This document shows positions 22,287-32,953 of a stretch of DNA of 64,000 nucleotides, piece by piece. Source of the stretch: Chondrosia reniformis (taxonomy: Eukaryota > Porifera > Demospongiae > Chondrillida > Chondrillidae). Under the pieces are notes generated by a model, which was not told the DNA's origin, ran no database searches, and saw nothing but the letters and a program-made list of their open reading frames with translations. Both the position numbers and the translations under genes were made by a program. Every line of letters begins with the position of its first letter. Positions within the stretch are counted from its first letter, which is position 1. The DNA is taken from positions 1,364,001 to 1,428,000 of the forward strand of contig OX359191.1 of NCBI GenBank assembly GCA_947172415.1. The letters are read 5' to 3'.

Positions 22287-24823
22287 ATGGTTAGCACACG
22301 AGCTGCGTATACAGTGTTTTTGGTGTCAGTGATCACCACTGGAGTTGACTGTGAGTATCTAAACACTATACCTACACATATATTGAAAGACAATATATAT
22401 GAAGTTGTTTTACACAATTATCATAGTATTACTATATGCATAATCCTTTGAAGTTGCTATTTAAAATTATCACAGTTAATATTGTTGAATCAAAATTAGT
22501 AGGTAGACCCTACTGTAGATCTTTTTTGATTGGCTGAATATAAAGTTTGCAATTAAATCTTATATACATATCTGTTGCTAGTTTGTATATCTTATAGACT
22601 TTGAGCAAATCCCTGTAGCTAGCTATAGAGCAACTAAAAGTCAACTATTGCTTCCAAGATTACGAGACATGCACTATCTGCATGTGCATGATCGACAATA
22701 TTTGAATATGCATGTATAGCCTTGCAGTCTAGATCTTGAGCATATCATCAGTATCAATTTCTTTAGATTTCTAGCTCCGCATACGTATATGACAGTCTTT
22801 TTATTATGATATTAAAAATTAATTGCTTGTATTTTTATTTACTTATGATTAATATTCTAATACATATGGTTATATACTGTAACATTCATAGGTTCTATAT
22901 CTACACGTAATGCAGGTAATTTTGCAGTGGACGTCTCAGACTTCCAAGTTGTTGATCAATACGATAACAACATAACATTTTCATGGTCATTACCTGACAC
23001 TCTTATATATAGCATTAACTATTTTGAAATATACTACCTGTCCTCAAGCAGTACATCTAGTGGGTACTATAGCCAGATAGGATTCTATCCATCCAGTGAT
23101 AACTTGTTCTCATATCCCAGCTCAAACATTAGCACTACTTATGAATACTCAATAACCATTGCATCATTATCTCACTATGGAGAATACCTCATGGGGTTAC
23201 GTGTTTACAGAGATTACAATCCCAGCATTCTTTTCTCCAAAGAAATTGAAGTTCGTGTGGGTAAGTTCATAAGGGTCTCACTTGTATATTACATGGTTAT
23301 ACGTATACATGTATGTATATATTATGGGTCATTCACAAACATAATATTGTTGCTTTGCAATTTTCTACAATTTTTTCTAGAAAATAGTGTTTATCTTGAA
23401 ATGAAATTGAAGTTAAGAAATGGGAGGACATGTTCAAAACTTGTGGTATATAATACTTGGAATATCTGGATAAACACCTAAATTAGTTTTGCAATTGTTG
23501 TATGGCTTTCCATTATGTGTAGACTACATTTTACATACTTAAGTTATATGTATGTTTATCTATTTAGGATATACATTTCAAAACTTGTGGTAATGCTTGG
23601 ACTATCTGGATAAACACCTAAATTAGTTGTTTTATGGCTTTCCATTATGTACATGCAGACTATTTTTACATACTTAAGTTATATGTATGAATATTTATTT
23701 AGGATGTATATTCTGTGGGTGAAATTGAAGCTCAGTTCTCTAGAGCCTTTCGTCATCAATGTGAATGCTCTTACAATTACTTTAGTAAAATATACTTTGA
23801 AAACAGTTACATTCACTGTCAAACGGAAAATTTTGCAACCTTTAGAATAGGTATATATTCAAATAGAATTAATATAGATGCAAAGCTTGTTGTTCCAGTG
23901 TTCAGTAAGTGGTTGCAGAATAGTGATTCAGAAGCCATTATCTGGTTGCAAAACAAGGAATTATTAGTTGTTGAGACTGGTCCCTGTGGACTGACCATTC
24001 CTCACTTGAATGCACCTTATTGTGGTGACTTTACTTTGACAGAACCAGCTGCAACCTCTGATGCAGTCATTATTGCATCCACTTTTGGAGTACTCATAGC
24101 TCTTATGTTTCTGATCATCTTGGGAGCTCTGGGATACATGATTGGAAGGAAAAGGTGAATTAATCCAATGATATGTTTATGCATGTGGTTTAATTTGTAT
24201 AATGCCATCCTAAATATGTTTACATTTATACAATATATAACAATATATGTTTACATTTACCCAGTGCAATATTTCATGTTTAAATATAACAATATAAAAT
24301 TTTTATATTATATAATGATTATGCTGACTACCTTTCTTAATATATTGCTAGTGTCAGAAGGTATATATATATACGATTGTCATGATCAATAGGTTTTCTT
24401 TGTGGTTAATTCAATTCAATGACCTCAACAAAGTGTGATTATGTAATAATATTTCACCATACGAATATGCCACTTTCAATGAGAATGTGATATACGTACA
24501 TATATGCATGCATGCATAAATATTATGTTCATTATTGTACCTACATGTCAGTATATATATATGCATATATAAATAGACACGCATGCACTTCTATAAGTAA
24601 TTTACAATATGTGTATATAACGTTTTTGTTCGCATGTCACCAAACATTATGTAGAGACACCATCCCCGCTCAGAAGACAAGAGCCAGTAATGAGCAACAA
24701 AATCCTGTAGCTCGGTATGCTGTTCAGCCTAAATCATTCCATACTCCAGTCCAAGTTAAACAGGCAGTTAGAAAAGAATACTGTCAGGAGGCTGGGGAAA
24801 TTTATACTGAAGTGGACATATAA
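22287..24823 (+). CDS. Receptor 1: type I membrane protein with FN3-like domain (5 exons, 364 aa)
   Basis: Exons: 22287-22350 (signal peptide), 22916-23260 (FN3-like, about 115 codons), 23381-23445, 23703-24154, 24655-24823. The FN3-like exon has the core Trp (FSWSLP), a paired-Tyr C' strand and a YEYSITIAS strand, and is bounded by phase-1 introns like a shuffled domain. Exons 3-4 encode a second ectodomain with Cys in TCSK, QCEC, HCQ, PCGL and YCGDF. A single TM helix lies at about aa 279-303 (ASTFGVLIALMFLIILGALG), followed by IGRKR and a tail of about 60 residues ending GEIYTEVDI. The tail Tyr fits YxxV but not a strict ITIM. I do not recognise the second ectodomain. Around exon 3 to exon 4 a segment of about 130 bp is duplicated in tandem, leaving a decoy acceptor at 23566-23567. 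AATAAA at 25011-25016. Function is probably surface recognition, by inference. Confidence 0.8.
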
Positions 24824-25679
24824 GACAATTATGTGTGTGAAAACTGACATTGTTGTGTAAACGGCGTGTTGGTTGTGTGTGTATACACAATTTACTTGTG
24901 AAGTGTGAAGTATAACTCATGTATATACTTGAGTGTTATATGCTGTATATATCCGGGCATTTTAATTTAATTTATGTATGTCTACGTATATACGTACATG
25001 GCTATAGTATAATAAATTATTTTAAGTATCATTAATAGGTATACACTATTCATATTCATCTACTTGTATATGACCCCAATTCAAATTCCAATACGATGCA
25101 GACAAAATATTGTTTTTATCACTTCAAATTAGTCAAATTATTAATTATACATATACGTAAGTTGTCAATATGAACCATATTTACTCTAAATCTAAACATG
25201 TATTTAAGCACACATAACTAGACTTATTCTAAATCTATATTATAGAAACCTACGTACTTCTCTTAACAAAGATCAACTATATTTTCTTGGTTATCTCCAT
25301 TATACATCCCATACACTAAGCAACTGTACATGTGAAAACCTTCCATTACTTCTCCTAGCAGCAAGTCCATGAGATGATTGCAAAACATGTACATGTAGCT
25401 ATATTATTAATCAGCATTGAGTCATGATCAGTATCCCTTTATATATTAGCTACATTTGAATCAGAATCCATCAAAAAGGCAAAACTATTTTGCCTATTGA
25501 TATTTGTAAAATATATATATATCTTACATCTGGCAAACGTATGTGAGACATATATATATGGCATAAGTATATATGACACGTTTGTCATATATATATAGAA
25601 ATTGGATATGTATGCAATTACATGTGTCATATATACGTCATGCATAAATATATGATAATAATAAGTAAATTGACTTTAG
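24824..25679. other. 3' flank of receptor 1, no further gene
   Basis: Contains AATAAA at 25011-25016 and AT-rich sequence with alternating tata/cgta stretches. No supportable gene. Confidence 0.5.
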
Positions 25680-25962
25680 CAGACCAATTGTAATGTCAAG
25701 ACAGGCAGAGTGAGAAAGATCAAAAGACACATGTACAAGCTATACAGTTTGGGAATATGCATGGTCAGCAGAAATTGCAACCTTAATTCCACTGCTGAGC
25801 AGGTTGCCATTGTATATTCTGGTAACTGTAACAATGTTCATTTGTCCTCATCAATATATATAGGTTCCATTTTCCCGTGATTAGCACTTTATTAGTGTAC
25901 AAAAGAAAGATAGTTAGAACACCTATGCAGACTATACAGAATACATATGCAAAAACAAAGTA
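25680..25962 (+). pseudogene. Decayed fragment of the PARP gene (WWE2 region)
   Basis: Nucleotide text parallels 20450-20735 of the PARP gene over the whole length: shared blocks include gtgagaaagatcaaaagaca, cagcagaaattgcaacctta, ttccactgctgagca and tccattttcc. It carries many small indels and loses the frame. It sits just upstream of receptor 2, as the intact PARP sits upstream of receptor 1, so the PARP-receptor pair was duplicated as a block. Confidence 0.85.
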
Positions 25963-26169
25963 TGCATACAAAATCTCTTTTTATTATTAAATAGTTCAAT
26001 TATATTAAAGTATAATAGATCTAGAGAGTTCAATTTTACTAAAGTCAGTGAAAATGTCTATACATAACAAAATGTACTACATAATACAAATTACACATTA
26101 AACAGTTGGTGTGAATGACGGGATTCATGCACCCTCACTGATGACGAGGTCGATTGGAGTGGTTGTTAT

Positions 26170-26318
26170 AAGTAGGAATGGTGCGCCTAAACACAGAAGT
26201 GTATGGTTAAGTTACTTAAATTTTGATGCAACTTCTGTATGATTAGCCTTATCATATAATCAGTGTCCTGTTTCGATACTTTTTGCAGATGTATTAGTGG
26301 AAACTGCCATTCCTACTT
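26170..26318. mobile_element. MITE, 12-bp TIR AAGTAGGAATGG, 149 bp
   Basis: Starts AAGTAGGAATGG (26170-26181) and ends CCATTCCTACTT (26307-26318), exact inverted repeats. The interior closely matches 62216-62356 (aaacacagaagtgtatggtta, gcaacttctgtatgatta, tgtttcgatact, gcagatgtattagtg). Non-coding, non-autonomous. Confidence 0.8.
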
Positions 26319-26431
26319 CTAAACATTTTTACTTTTAATTAACTCCACCATAGATTATATAACTCTGACGTAATCATTCACATATAATCTATGGCTCCAT
26401 TATATCTACATCAGCTGTGGTAACTTGATTG

Positions 26432-26440
26432 TCAAGGTCA
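26432..26440 (+). promoter_or_regulatory. TCAAGGTCA element upstream of receptor 2
   Basis: Same 9-mer, 6 bases before the ATG, as in receptor 1 and receptor 3; the preceding gtggtaacttgatt block is also shared with receptor 3. Confidence 0.4.
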
Positions 26441-26446
26441 AAGAGA

Positions 26447-29400
26447 ATGATTAGCGCACGAGCTGCATATACACTGTTTTTGGTGTCAGTGATCACCACT
26501 GGAGCTGACTGTGAGTATCTATATATACACACTATACCTATGTATATATTGTTTAAAGATGTTTTATATACGATCACCCTGGAAAGTTGTTATACAATTA
26601 TCACAGTCAATAATTTAAAAGTGGAAATTAGTAACTGCTTGCATATGATCATGATGGTGTCCAAATATAATTCTTAACCGGGTGCATGTAAATAAGTGCA
26701 ATTCTTTCTCAGTTGTCTGTAAACAGTTGCAATTGAATATATATGATTTCTTTGCTATTGTTATTATTATCTTTTTGCATGTATATATCCTAAAGGTTAG
26801 CAAATGAGTTGCCCTAGAGCGGTTGACTCGCTGCTAGCAGGCTATAGCATCCAAAAGTACTTTAACTTTCATAGCTGATAATTGTGTAAAAGTATCAACA
26901 AGACTCATGTACGCGTGAATAAAGCAAGCATATTAACTTTATTAACTTTTGGTTGTGAAACAATTTGGAAAAAATTGCCTCTTCAAGCATGCTTTCTTTA
27001 AATTGCCGTCAGACACTCTGTGTATGCAAATTCAAGTTACAATATTTAGTGTGATATTCCCAGGGTTATGAACACCAAATGCTCGTATGTTTATGCACAG
27101 TTAGAATGTGCTATTTCATCAGGACCATGTACCCCTGTGTGACTACAACTTGTTATATATATATATATTGAAGCATGTTTACAGGATATCAAAAACAGCT
27201 CAAGTATATATGCAGCATGTTTGGTATAATGAGAGCATTTGGAAATAGCTACAATGAGTATACTGATAATTGATAAGGATGATTTTCCATTTCAAAAAAG
27301 GGTTTTCCATTTCATATACCAAATTCCGTTTCAATAAAGGTTTTCCGGTTTTGAGCCATTTTAATAATACCATATAATACATAATGCGCTGAAATAGTAA
27401 TAAGCAGTGATTCAATCATAACTCCTTGGCTTCTTCGGTTGTAGCAGAAGCAATTCTGCCATCTTTGTATAAATTCATCAAAATAATTATTGTTCACTAG
27501 AAACAGCTGGAATAGTTACACCTGTGTGTGAATCTTTTATTTATGCACATGTGCAAATATATATAACTGTTTCTGGTGAACAATTATTTTGGTACCGTAT
27601 ACGCATGTACATAGAAATTATCAATTCCTATCATAAATAATTAAAATATGACTAATATACATATAAACAAATTATAATTTGCCCTGCTAAAATTGGTTAT
27701 ATATATATACTATATATTTCATTTCTATTATACATCCATGTCATGCATGTAGGTAATTTTGTAACTGCTGTCTCAGATTTCCAAGTCATGGAACAAAGTG
27801 ACACTCATATAACATTTTCATGGTCCTTACCTAACATTTTGATCAGACGGATCAGCTATTATCGAATATACTATCTGGAATCACTCAGTACATCTAATAG
27901 CTACAATAGTTACATAAGGTTCTATAAATTTGATCAAAACTTATTTTCATCTGTCGGTTTAAACACTACTACTTATGAATACACACTGACCACTTCATCA
28001 TTCCCCAACTATGCATACGGAGAGTACCTTGTGTGGCTGTATACTTCCAATGCTCTTTATTCTAAACAAATTGAGGTTCAGACAGGTGAGTTCATAAGAG
28101 TCTATTTACAGGCTTAATTTGCATAAATCGTGATATACATATAATTATATATAATAGAATAAGGATTCCTTATAACTGCGTCGAACTTATCTTTGGGATG
28201 GTACATCCTTCGACTTTTGAGCGTTTAAAAACGCAGTTGTTTTTTTTCAATTCTTGGTCAAACGTTTCGGCCCTGGGGGTCTTCCTCAGTGACTGATGGT
28301 TGAGTGGAAGAATTGCCTCTATTTATAGAGGATTTTTCCCGCTATTTCCACTTCCTGTCATGTGACCCTCAGCAGGATGAGAAAAACAGGAAGTATGAAT
28401 ATTAAATCGTCTCCAGGCTTGATGTAACACAATGCCTTGATCTAAATTCATTCTCTTCTGGATCCTGATGGCTTCTTTGACCCTTCTCCTTTGCCAGTGG
28501 GTTTCCCTGTCTGTAATCTTGGCCTTGTCCCAAGCAATTGAGTGGCCAGTCTTGCATGAGGGAGTGAACAGCTATACCGTTGTTCACATCCACCATCCTG
28601 ACTGCTCGCTTGTGTTCTGCCAATCTCACTTTCAGGGTCCTTCCAGTTTCACCAATGTAGACTGCAGAACACTCAGAGCAAGGAATTAGGTAAACTACAC
28701 CCTTGATATCCATAGGTGGTTGTGGCTGTTTTGGGTTGGATAAAACGGTTCTCAGTGATCTCTGCTTGGAGAAAATGGTCTGGATACCCATTTTTCTACA
28801 GCTTTTATCGATCATCTCACGGAGACCCTTTATATATGGAATAAAGAGTTTGTTTTTACACTCATCCTCACTCCCCTTAGTCTGCCTTCTCCTGTTGAGC
28901 AGTCTGTGAGCCTCCCGTTTAGGGTATCCATTAGCTTGAAGTACTCCTTCCAGGTGCTCCTTTTCTTTTTCCAAGCTACTGGAGTTTGGTCCACAAATCT
29001 TTTCGGCTCTGTCTTTGAGACACAGTGCGATACCAGTTTTTACCCTAGGGTGGTGATGAGAGGTAAAGTGAATTAAGGTACCTGTCTGTGTGTGTTGGTT
29101 TCCTATATATACACAAATGTGTCCAAACTTCCCATGCACTTCTTTACTTGCACATCCAGGAAGGGTAAGGAACCATTGGTCTCCTTCTCCATGGTAAATT
29201 CGATGTTGCGATGTCTTCCATTGAGGAAACTCAAGAAGTCCTCCAGCTGCTCGTCACCATAATTCCAGATGACAAATGTGTCATCCACTTCAAGCTAATG
29301 GATACCCTAAACGGGAGGCTCACAGACTGCTCAACAGGAGAAGGCAGACTAAGGGGAGTGAGGATGAGTGTAAAAACAAACTCTTTATTCCATATATAAA

Positions 29401-31319
29401 GGGTCTCCGTGAGATGATCGATAAAAGCTGTAGAAAAATGGGTATCCAGACCATTTTCTCCAAGCAGAGATCACTGAGAACCGTTTTATCCAACCCAAAA
29501 CAGCCACAACCACCTATGGATATCAAGGGTGTAGTTTACCTAATTCCTTGCTCTGAGTGTTCTGCAGTCTACATTGGTGAAACTGGAAGGACCCTGAAAG
29601 TGAGATTGGCAGAACACAAGCGAGCAGTCAGGATGGGGGATGTGAACAACGGTATAGCTGTTCACTCCCTCATGCAAGACTGGCCACTCAATTGCTTGGG
29701 ACAAGGCCAAGATTACAGACAGGGAAACCCACTGGCAAAGGAGAAGGGTCAAAGAAGCCATCAGGATCCAGAAGAGAATGAATTTAGATCAAGGCATTGT
29801 GTTACATCAAGCCTGGAGACGATTTAATATTCATACTTCCTGTTTTTCTCATCCTGCTGAGGGTCACATGACAGGAAGTGGAAATAGCGGGAAAAATCCT
29901 CTATAAATAGAGGCAATTCTTCCACTCAACCATCAGTCACTGAGGAAGACCCCCAGGGTCGAAACGTTTGACCAAGAATTGAAAAAAACAACTGCGTTTT
30001 TAAACGCTCAAAAGTCGAAGGATGTACCATCCCAAAGATAATTATATATACTCATGTTTATGCTCACATATATGTATTATGATTTTAATTTCTAGAAACT
30101 AACATTTATCTTGAAATGAAATTGAAAATAGGAATGAGGACATGTACACAATTTAAGGTAATTAGTATACACTTATATAGTTGCAATTGTTTAACAAGTA
30201 GTACATGCAGCTGCCTATATGTACAAAATATGCACTGTAATAATAATATGCTATATATTTTATATATTAGGATACATATTCTCTGAGTGAAATTCAACTT
30301 CAGCTCTATAGGGCCTTTCGTCATCAATGTGAATGCCCATATAATTACTCAGTCAATGTTAATTTTGAAAACAGTTACATACACTGTCAGTCAGAAGACT
30401 TTGCAACCTTTAGAACAGCTGTAATCTCCAGTAGTGTTGATACAGAGCTTGTTGTTCCAGTGTTCAAGAAGTGGTTGCAGAATAGTGATTCAGAAGCCAT
30501 TATCTGGTTGCAAAACAAGGAGCTATTAGTTGTTGAGACTGGTCCCTGTGGACTGACCATTCCTCACTTGAATGCACCTTATTGTGGTGACTTTACTTTG
30601 ACAGAACCAGCTGCAACCTCTGATGCAGTCATTATCGCATCCACTTTTGGAGTACTCATAGCTCTTATATTTCTGATCATCTTGGGAGCTCTGGGATACA
30701 TGATCGGAAGGAAAAAGTATGTAAATGCATTTCTAACTATATATACATTTATAATGTTATAATATATATATACTGAAATATAGGACACGTATAATTATGT
30801 ATACTTTCTTATGACATGATAAAATGACATTATCAGCAGTTTAACTCAATTCAATGTTAACACACATCCTCAACAAAGTGTGATTATGGGAGCAATAATA
30901 TATATATTTGCCACTAAAATCACACTTTCAGTGAGAATGTCTCACTACATTTTTAACATTGATTGTTGCAATATAGTTTTTTGTATTCAGAATGTTTCTT
31001 TAGGGGTACATGTATGCACATTGAAAAGTTGATCAAGTTTTATTGAAAAACACACAAATTGCAGATATATAATACTTCCATTATTATAGTTAAGGATACA
31101 TACACTATATAACTTTCTTGTTCACATGTCACCACATTATGTAGAGATACCATCCCCGCTCAGAAGACAAGAGCCAGTAATGAACAGCAAAATCCTGTAG
31201 CTCGATATGTTGTTCAGCCTAAGTCATTCCATACTCCAGTCCAAGTTAAACAGGCAGTTGGAAAAGAATACTGTCAGAATGATGGGGAAATTTATACTGA
31301 ATTGGACATAAGACAATGA
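26447..31319 (+). CDS. Receptor 2: paralogue of receptor 1 (5 exons, 359 aa)
   Basis: Exons: 26447-26510, 27753-28085, 30096-30157, 30271-30716, 31145-31319. Exon phases match receptor 1 exactly (1, 1, 0, 2). Signal peptide, FN3-like domain, Cys-bearing second ectodomain, TM helix ending IGRKK, and a tail ending IYTELDIRQ. The FN3-like exon is close to that of receptor 3 and more distant from receptor 1. The 3' part of exon 4 (from WLQNSDSEAIIWLQNKE to the TM) is almost identical in all three genes. Intron 2 (28086-30095) is enlarged by an inverted pair of Penelope-like element copies. The open frame and intact splice sites suggest the gene is still functional despite the insertion. Confidence 0.8.
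27485..27600. repeat. Foldback repeat in intron 2 of receptor 2
   Basis: Imperfect inverted arms (aaaataattattgttcacta... and ...tgaacaattattttggtacc). The orthologous intron of receptor 3 has a cleaner version at 33676-33783. Confidence 0.6.
28189..29288 (-). mobile_element. Penelope-like retroelement, minus-strand copy, 5'-truncated
   Basis: The minus frame at 29103-29288 has the RT motif DDTFVIW and a later LPFLDV motif. The frame at 28402-29139 continues through a linker to a GIY-YIG nuclease (VVYLIPCSECSAVYIGETGR). RT plus GIY-YIG is diagnostic of Penelope-like elements. The frame shifts by one base after the motif HSLMQDWPLN: the expected continuation (IAWDKAKI) lies in another frame. 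The outer end carries a hammerhead-like motif at 28256-28294 (minus). It is a relic without a complete RT. Confidence 0.85.
29289..30039 (+). mobile_element. Penelope-like retroelement, plus-strand copy, 5'-truncated
   Basis: Frame 29276-29827 encodes the linker and GIY-YIG nuclease, nearly identical to the minus copy and carrying the same one-base frameshift. The two copies meet head to head at about 29288, with their 3' ends outward, forming a giant inverted repeat whose shared arms reach 28189 and 30039. The whole lies in intron 2 of receptor 2. Confidence 0.85.
29936..29973 (+). ncRNA. Hammerhead-ribozyme-like motif at the Penelope 3' end
   Basis: Elements in order: stem I strand GTCA, CTGAGGA, a stem II with GACCC/GGGTC around CCA, GAAA, a two-base stem III (AC/GT), T at the cleavage site, then TGAC pairing back to GTCA. 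One unpaired A follows CTGAGGA. Hammerhead motifs with very short stem III are known from Penelope-like elements, where they probably act as dimers. The mirror copy is at 28256-28294 (minus) with a T/C difference in stem II. Confidence 0.65.
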
Positions 31320-31395
31320 ATATTTATGTGTGAAAGTTGGAGTTACGTTATTGTGTAAACGGCGTGTTGGTTGTGTGTGTATACACAATTTACTA

Positions 31396-32525
31396 GCTTG
31401 TATTATTGTATTATTATTATTAACAAGTATTTGGGTTGTGTGGTAGATCAGTTCCTGGACTGTTCTAGTATGGTGGAGCATCGGGTGAAGTTAGGCATTG
31501 GGTGCATGGTTGCGGAGGTGTCGGGAGTCAGTGGGAGAGGTGAATGGCAGATCTTTTATGCAGTTGATGCAGTCACTGGTGGAGCCTGTGTTATTGTATG
31601 GAGCAGAGATTTGGGGCTGCCACTGTAAGTTGAAGGGGTTGAGTCAGATCCAGCTACTGGCACTACGTATCTTTTTTGGTGTGGGTCTACGCCACCCAAG
31701 GGGGTTGTTACTGATGGAGGCTGATGCTTTTCCTGTTGTTTGGCTAGTGAGGGTCAGATGTGTTGCATTCTGGTTTAAAGTGTTGTCAAGTCCATTGTAT
31801 GACGGGAGGACTCTGAGGGGAGCTGCATTGGAAGCAATGGAGTGTGGAGGGTCATGGATTATGAAACTGTGGGAGTGTCTCAAGTCCTTTGGGTGGTGTG
31901 GTGTTGGAGCTGAGGAGGTACCTGGTCTATCTAGTGGAGAAATAAGGGCAATGTTAGAGACTTGTGCAAGGAGGATGATGAAGAGGAATGGTTATGTGAG
32001 ATTAGCACCAAACTGAAATTGGCAATTTTTGCTGCTACTTAACCTAGGAGAATGGTGGTGAATCACGGTGCTTGGACGTGGGCAGCAAGAGTCACAGACG
32101 ATGATGTTGAGAGGTGGGACAGCCCCCTCATGATTGAGAGTGGATGGTGGCGGGGGCTTCAGAGAGAAGAGAGGACATGTCGGGAGTGTCAGGCAGGGAC
32201 GGTGGAGGATGTTACTCATTGGCTGCTTGAGTGTAATGCATGGTGCACCAAACGCCAGCCTCTCTTAGCCAATGATTTTGACAATCTGTGCAAGGATGAT
32301 AAGTTAGTTCTAGCTCTGGACAAGGGATGCCAGCATTTGTCAATACTGAAGAGTGTTATGATGCGGACTGCTCGATTTTAGTAATGAAACAATTTTGTTG
32401 TTGCTGAACTGACTATTGAATTAAGTATATGGTTATGTATTATTGTATCACTAGTACATATGTTTGTTATTGTTGTTTTGTGCCTCATAGGGCAGTTTGG
32501 CCCTAGTGCTGGCAAATTAAAATAG
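31396..32525 (+). mobile_element. Non-LTR retrotransposon (LINE) 3' fragment, degenerate
   Basis: Three broken plus frames. 31498-32016 includes the RT thumb signature LVEPVLLYGAEIWG. 32052-32381 has a C-terminal zinc-finger pattern C-x2-C then H-x4-C (RTCREC...THWLLEC), typical of LINE ORF2 ends. The left boundary is visible because the 3' flanks of receptor 1 and receptor 2 agree up to caatttact and then diverge. A tail rich in ttgtt/ttattg precedes about 32525. No intact ORF. Confidence 0.8.
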
Positions 32526-32953
32526 CGGCAGTATTTTTATTACCGAGCGGTAGAGCGAGGTTAATTGCTTCCGTCGCTTAGGGGAGTCGAATCGAGGTTA
32601 ACGTTGCCCATGCACATAATTGCCTAAAGGTGTGGTAAAGAAGATAGTTTTCACAACGTCCATCGTCTTGAAATTACAACAACAATGAGATTAAACTTTC
32701 CTGCGGAAAACAGTTTTCGATTTATTTATTGGAGAAGCGGGGACTACTAATTTCTCTGCGGGACACTGAAAACAAAACGAGCAACCATATTGACTTCCAT
32801 ATTTTTAATTTAACGATATATCATGTTACATTTCAAAATGGATGCTGCCGAGGGTCTGAACTACGTTCACGGCTATCTAATCTTGTGGTTTATCGCTCAA
32901 TGTATAAGATCTCCGGAAACTCTGTGGTAACTTGATTATCAAGGTCAAAGAGA
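32526..32953 (+). promoter_or_regulatory. Promoter region of receptor 3
   Basis: A GC-richer stretch (32560-32640) of unknown origin leads into the promoter block shared with receptor 1: TATAAGA near 32912, ccggaaactctgtggtaa, and TCAAGGTCA at 32939-32947, six bases before the ATG. Confidence 0.4.

Noticed and set aside
23647-24392. Extra plus frames overlapping receptor 1 exon 4 and the following intron
   Set aside because: Out-of-frame or intron readthrough; the phase-consistent exon set explains the region.
24795-24823. ITIM in the receptor tails
   Set aside because: The residue two before Tyr is Glu, not I/V/L/S; kept only as a generic YxxΦ motif.
26140-26165. A further CTGATGA box as possible hammerhead
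   Set aside because: No GAAA box, stem II or stem I partner follows; chance match.
28468-29761. Several 60-75 codon frames on the opposite strand of each Penelope copy
   Set aside because: They are antisense shadows of the GIY-YIG frame, duplicated because the copies are inverted.
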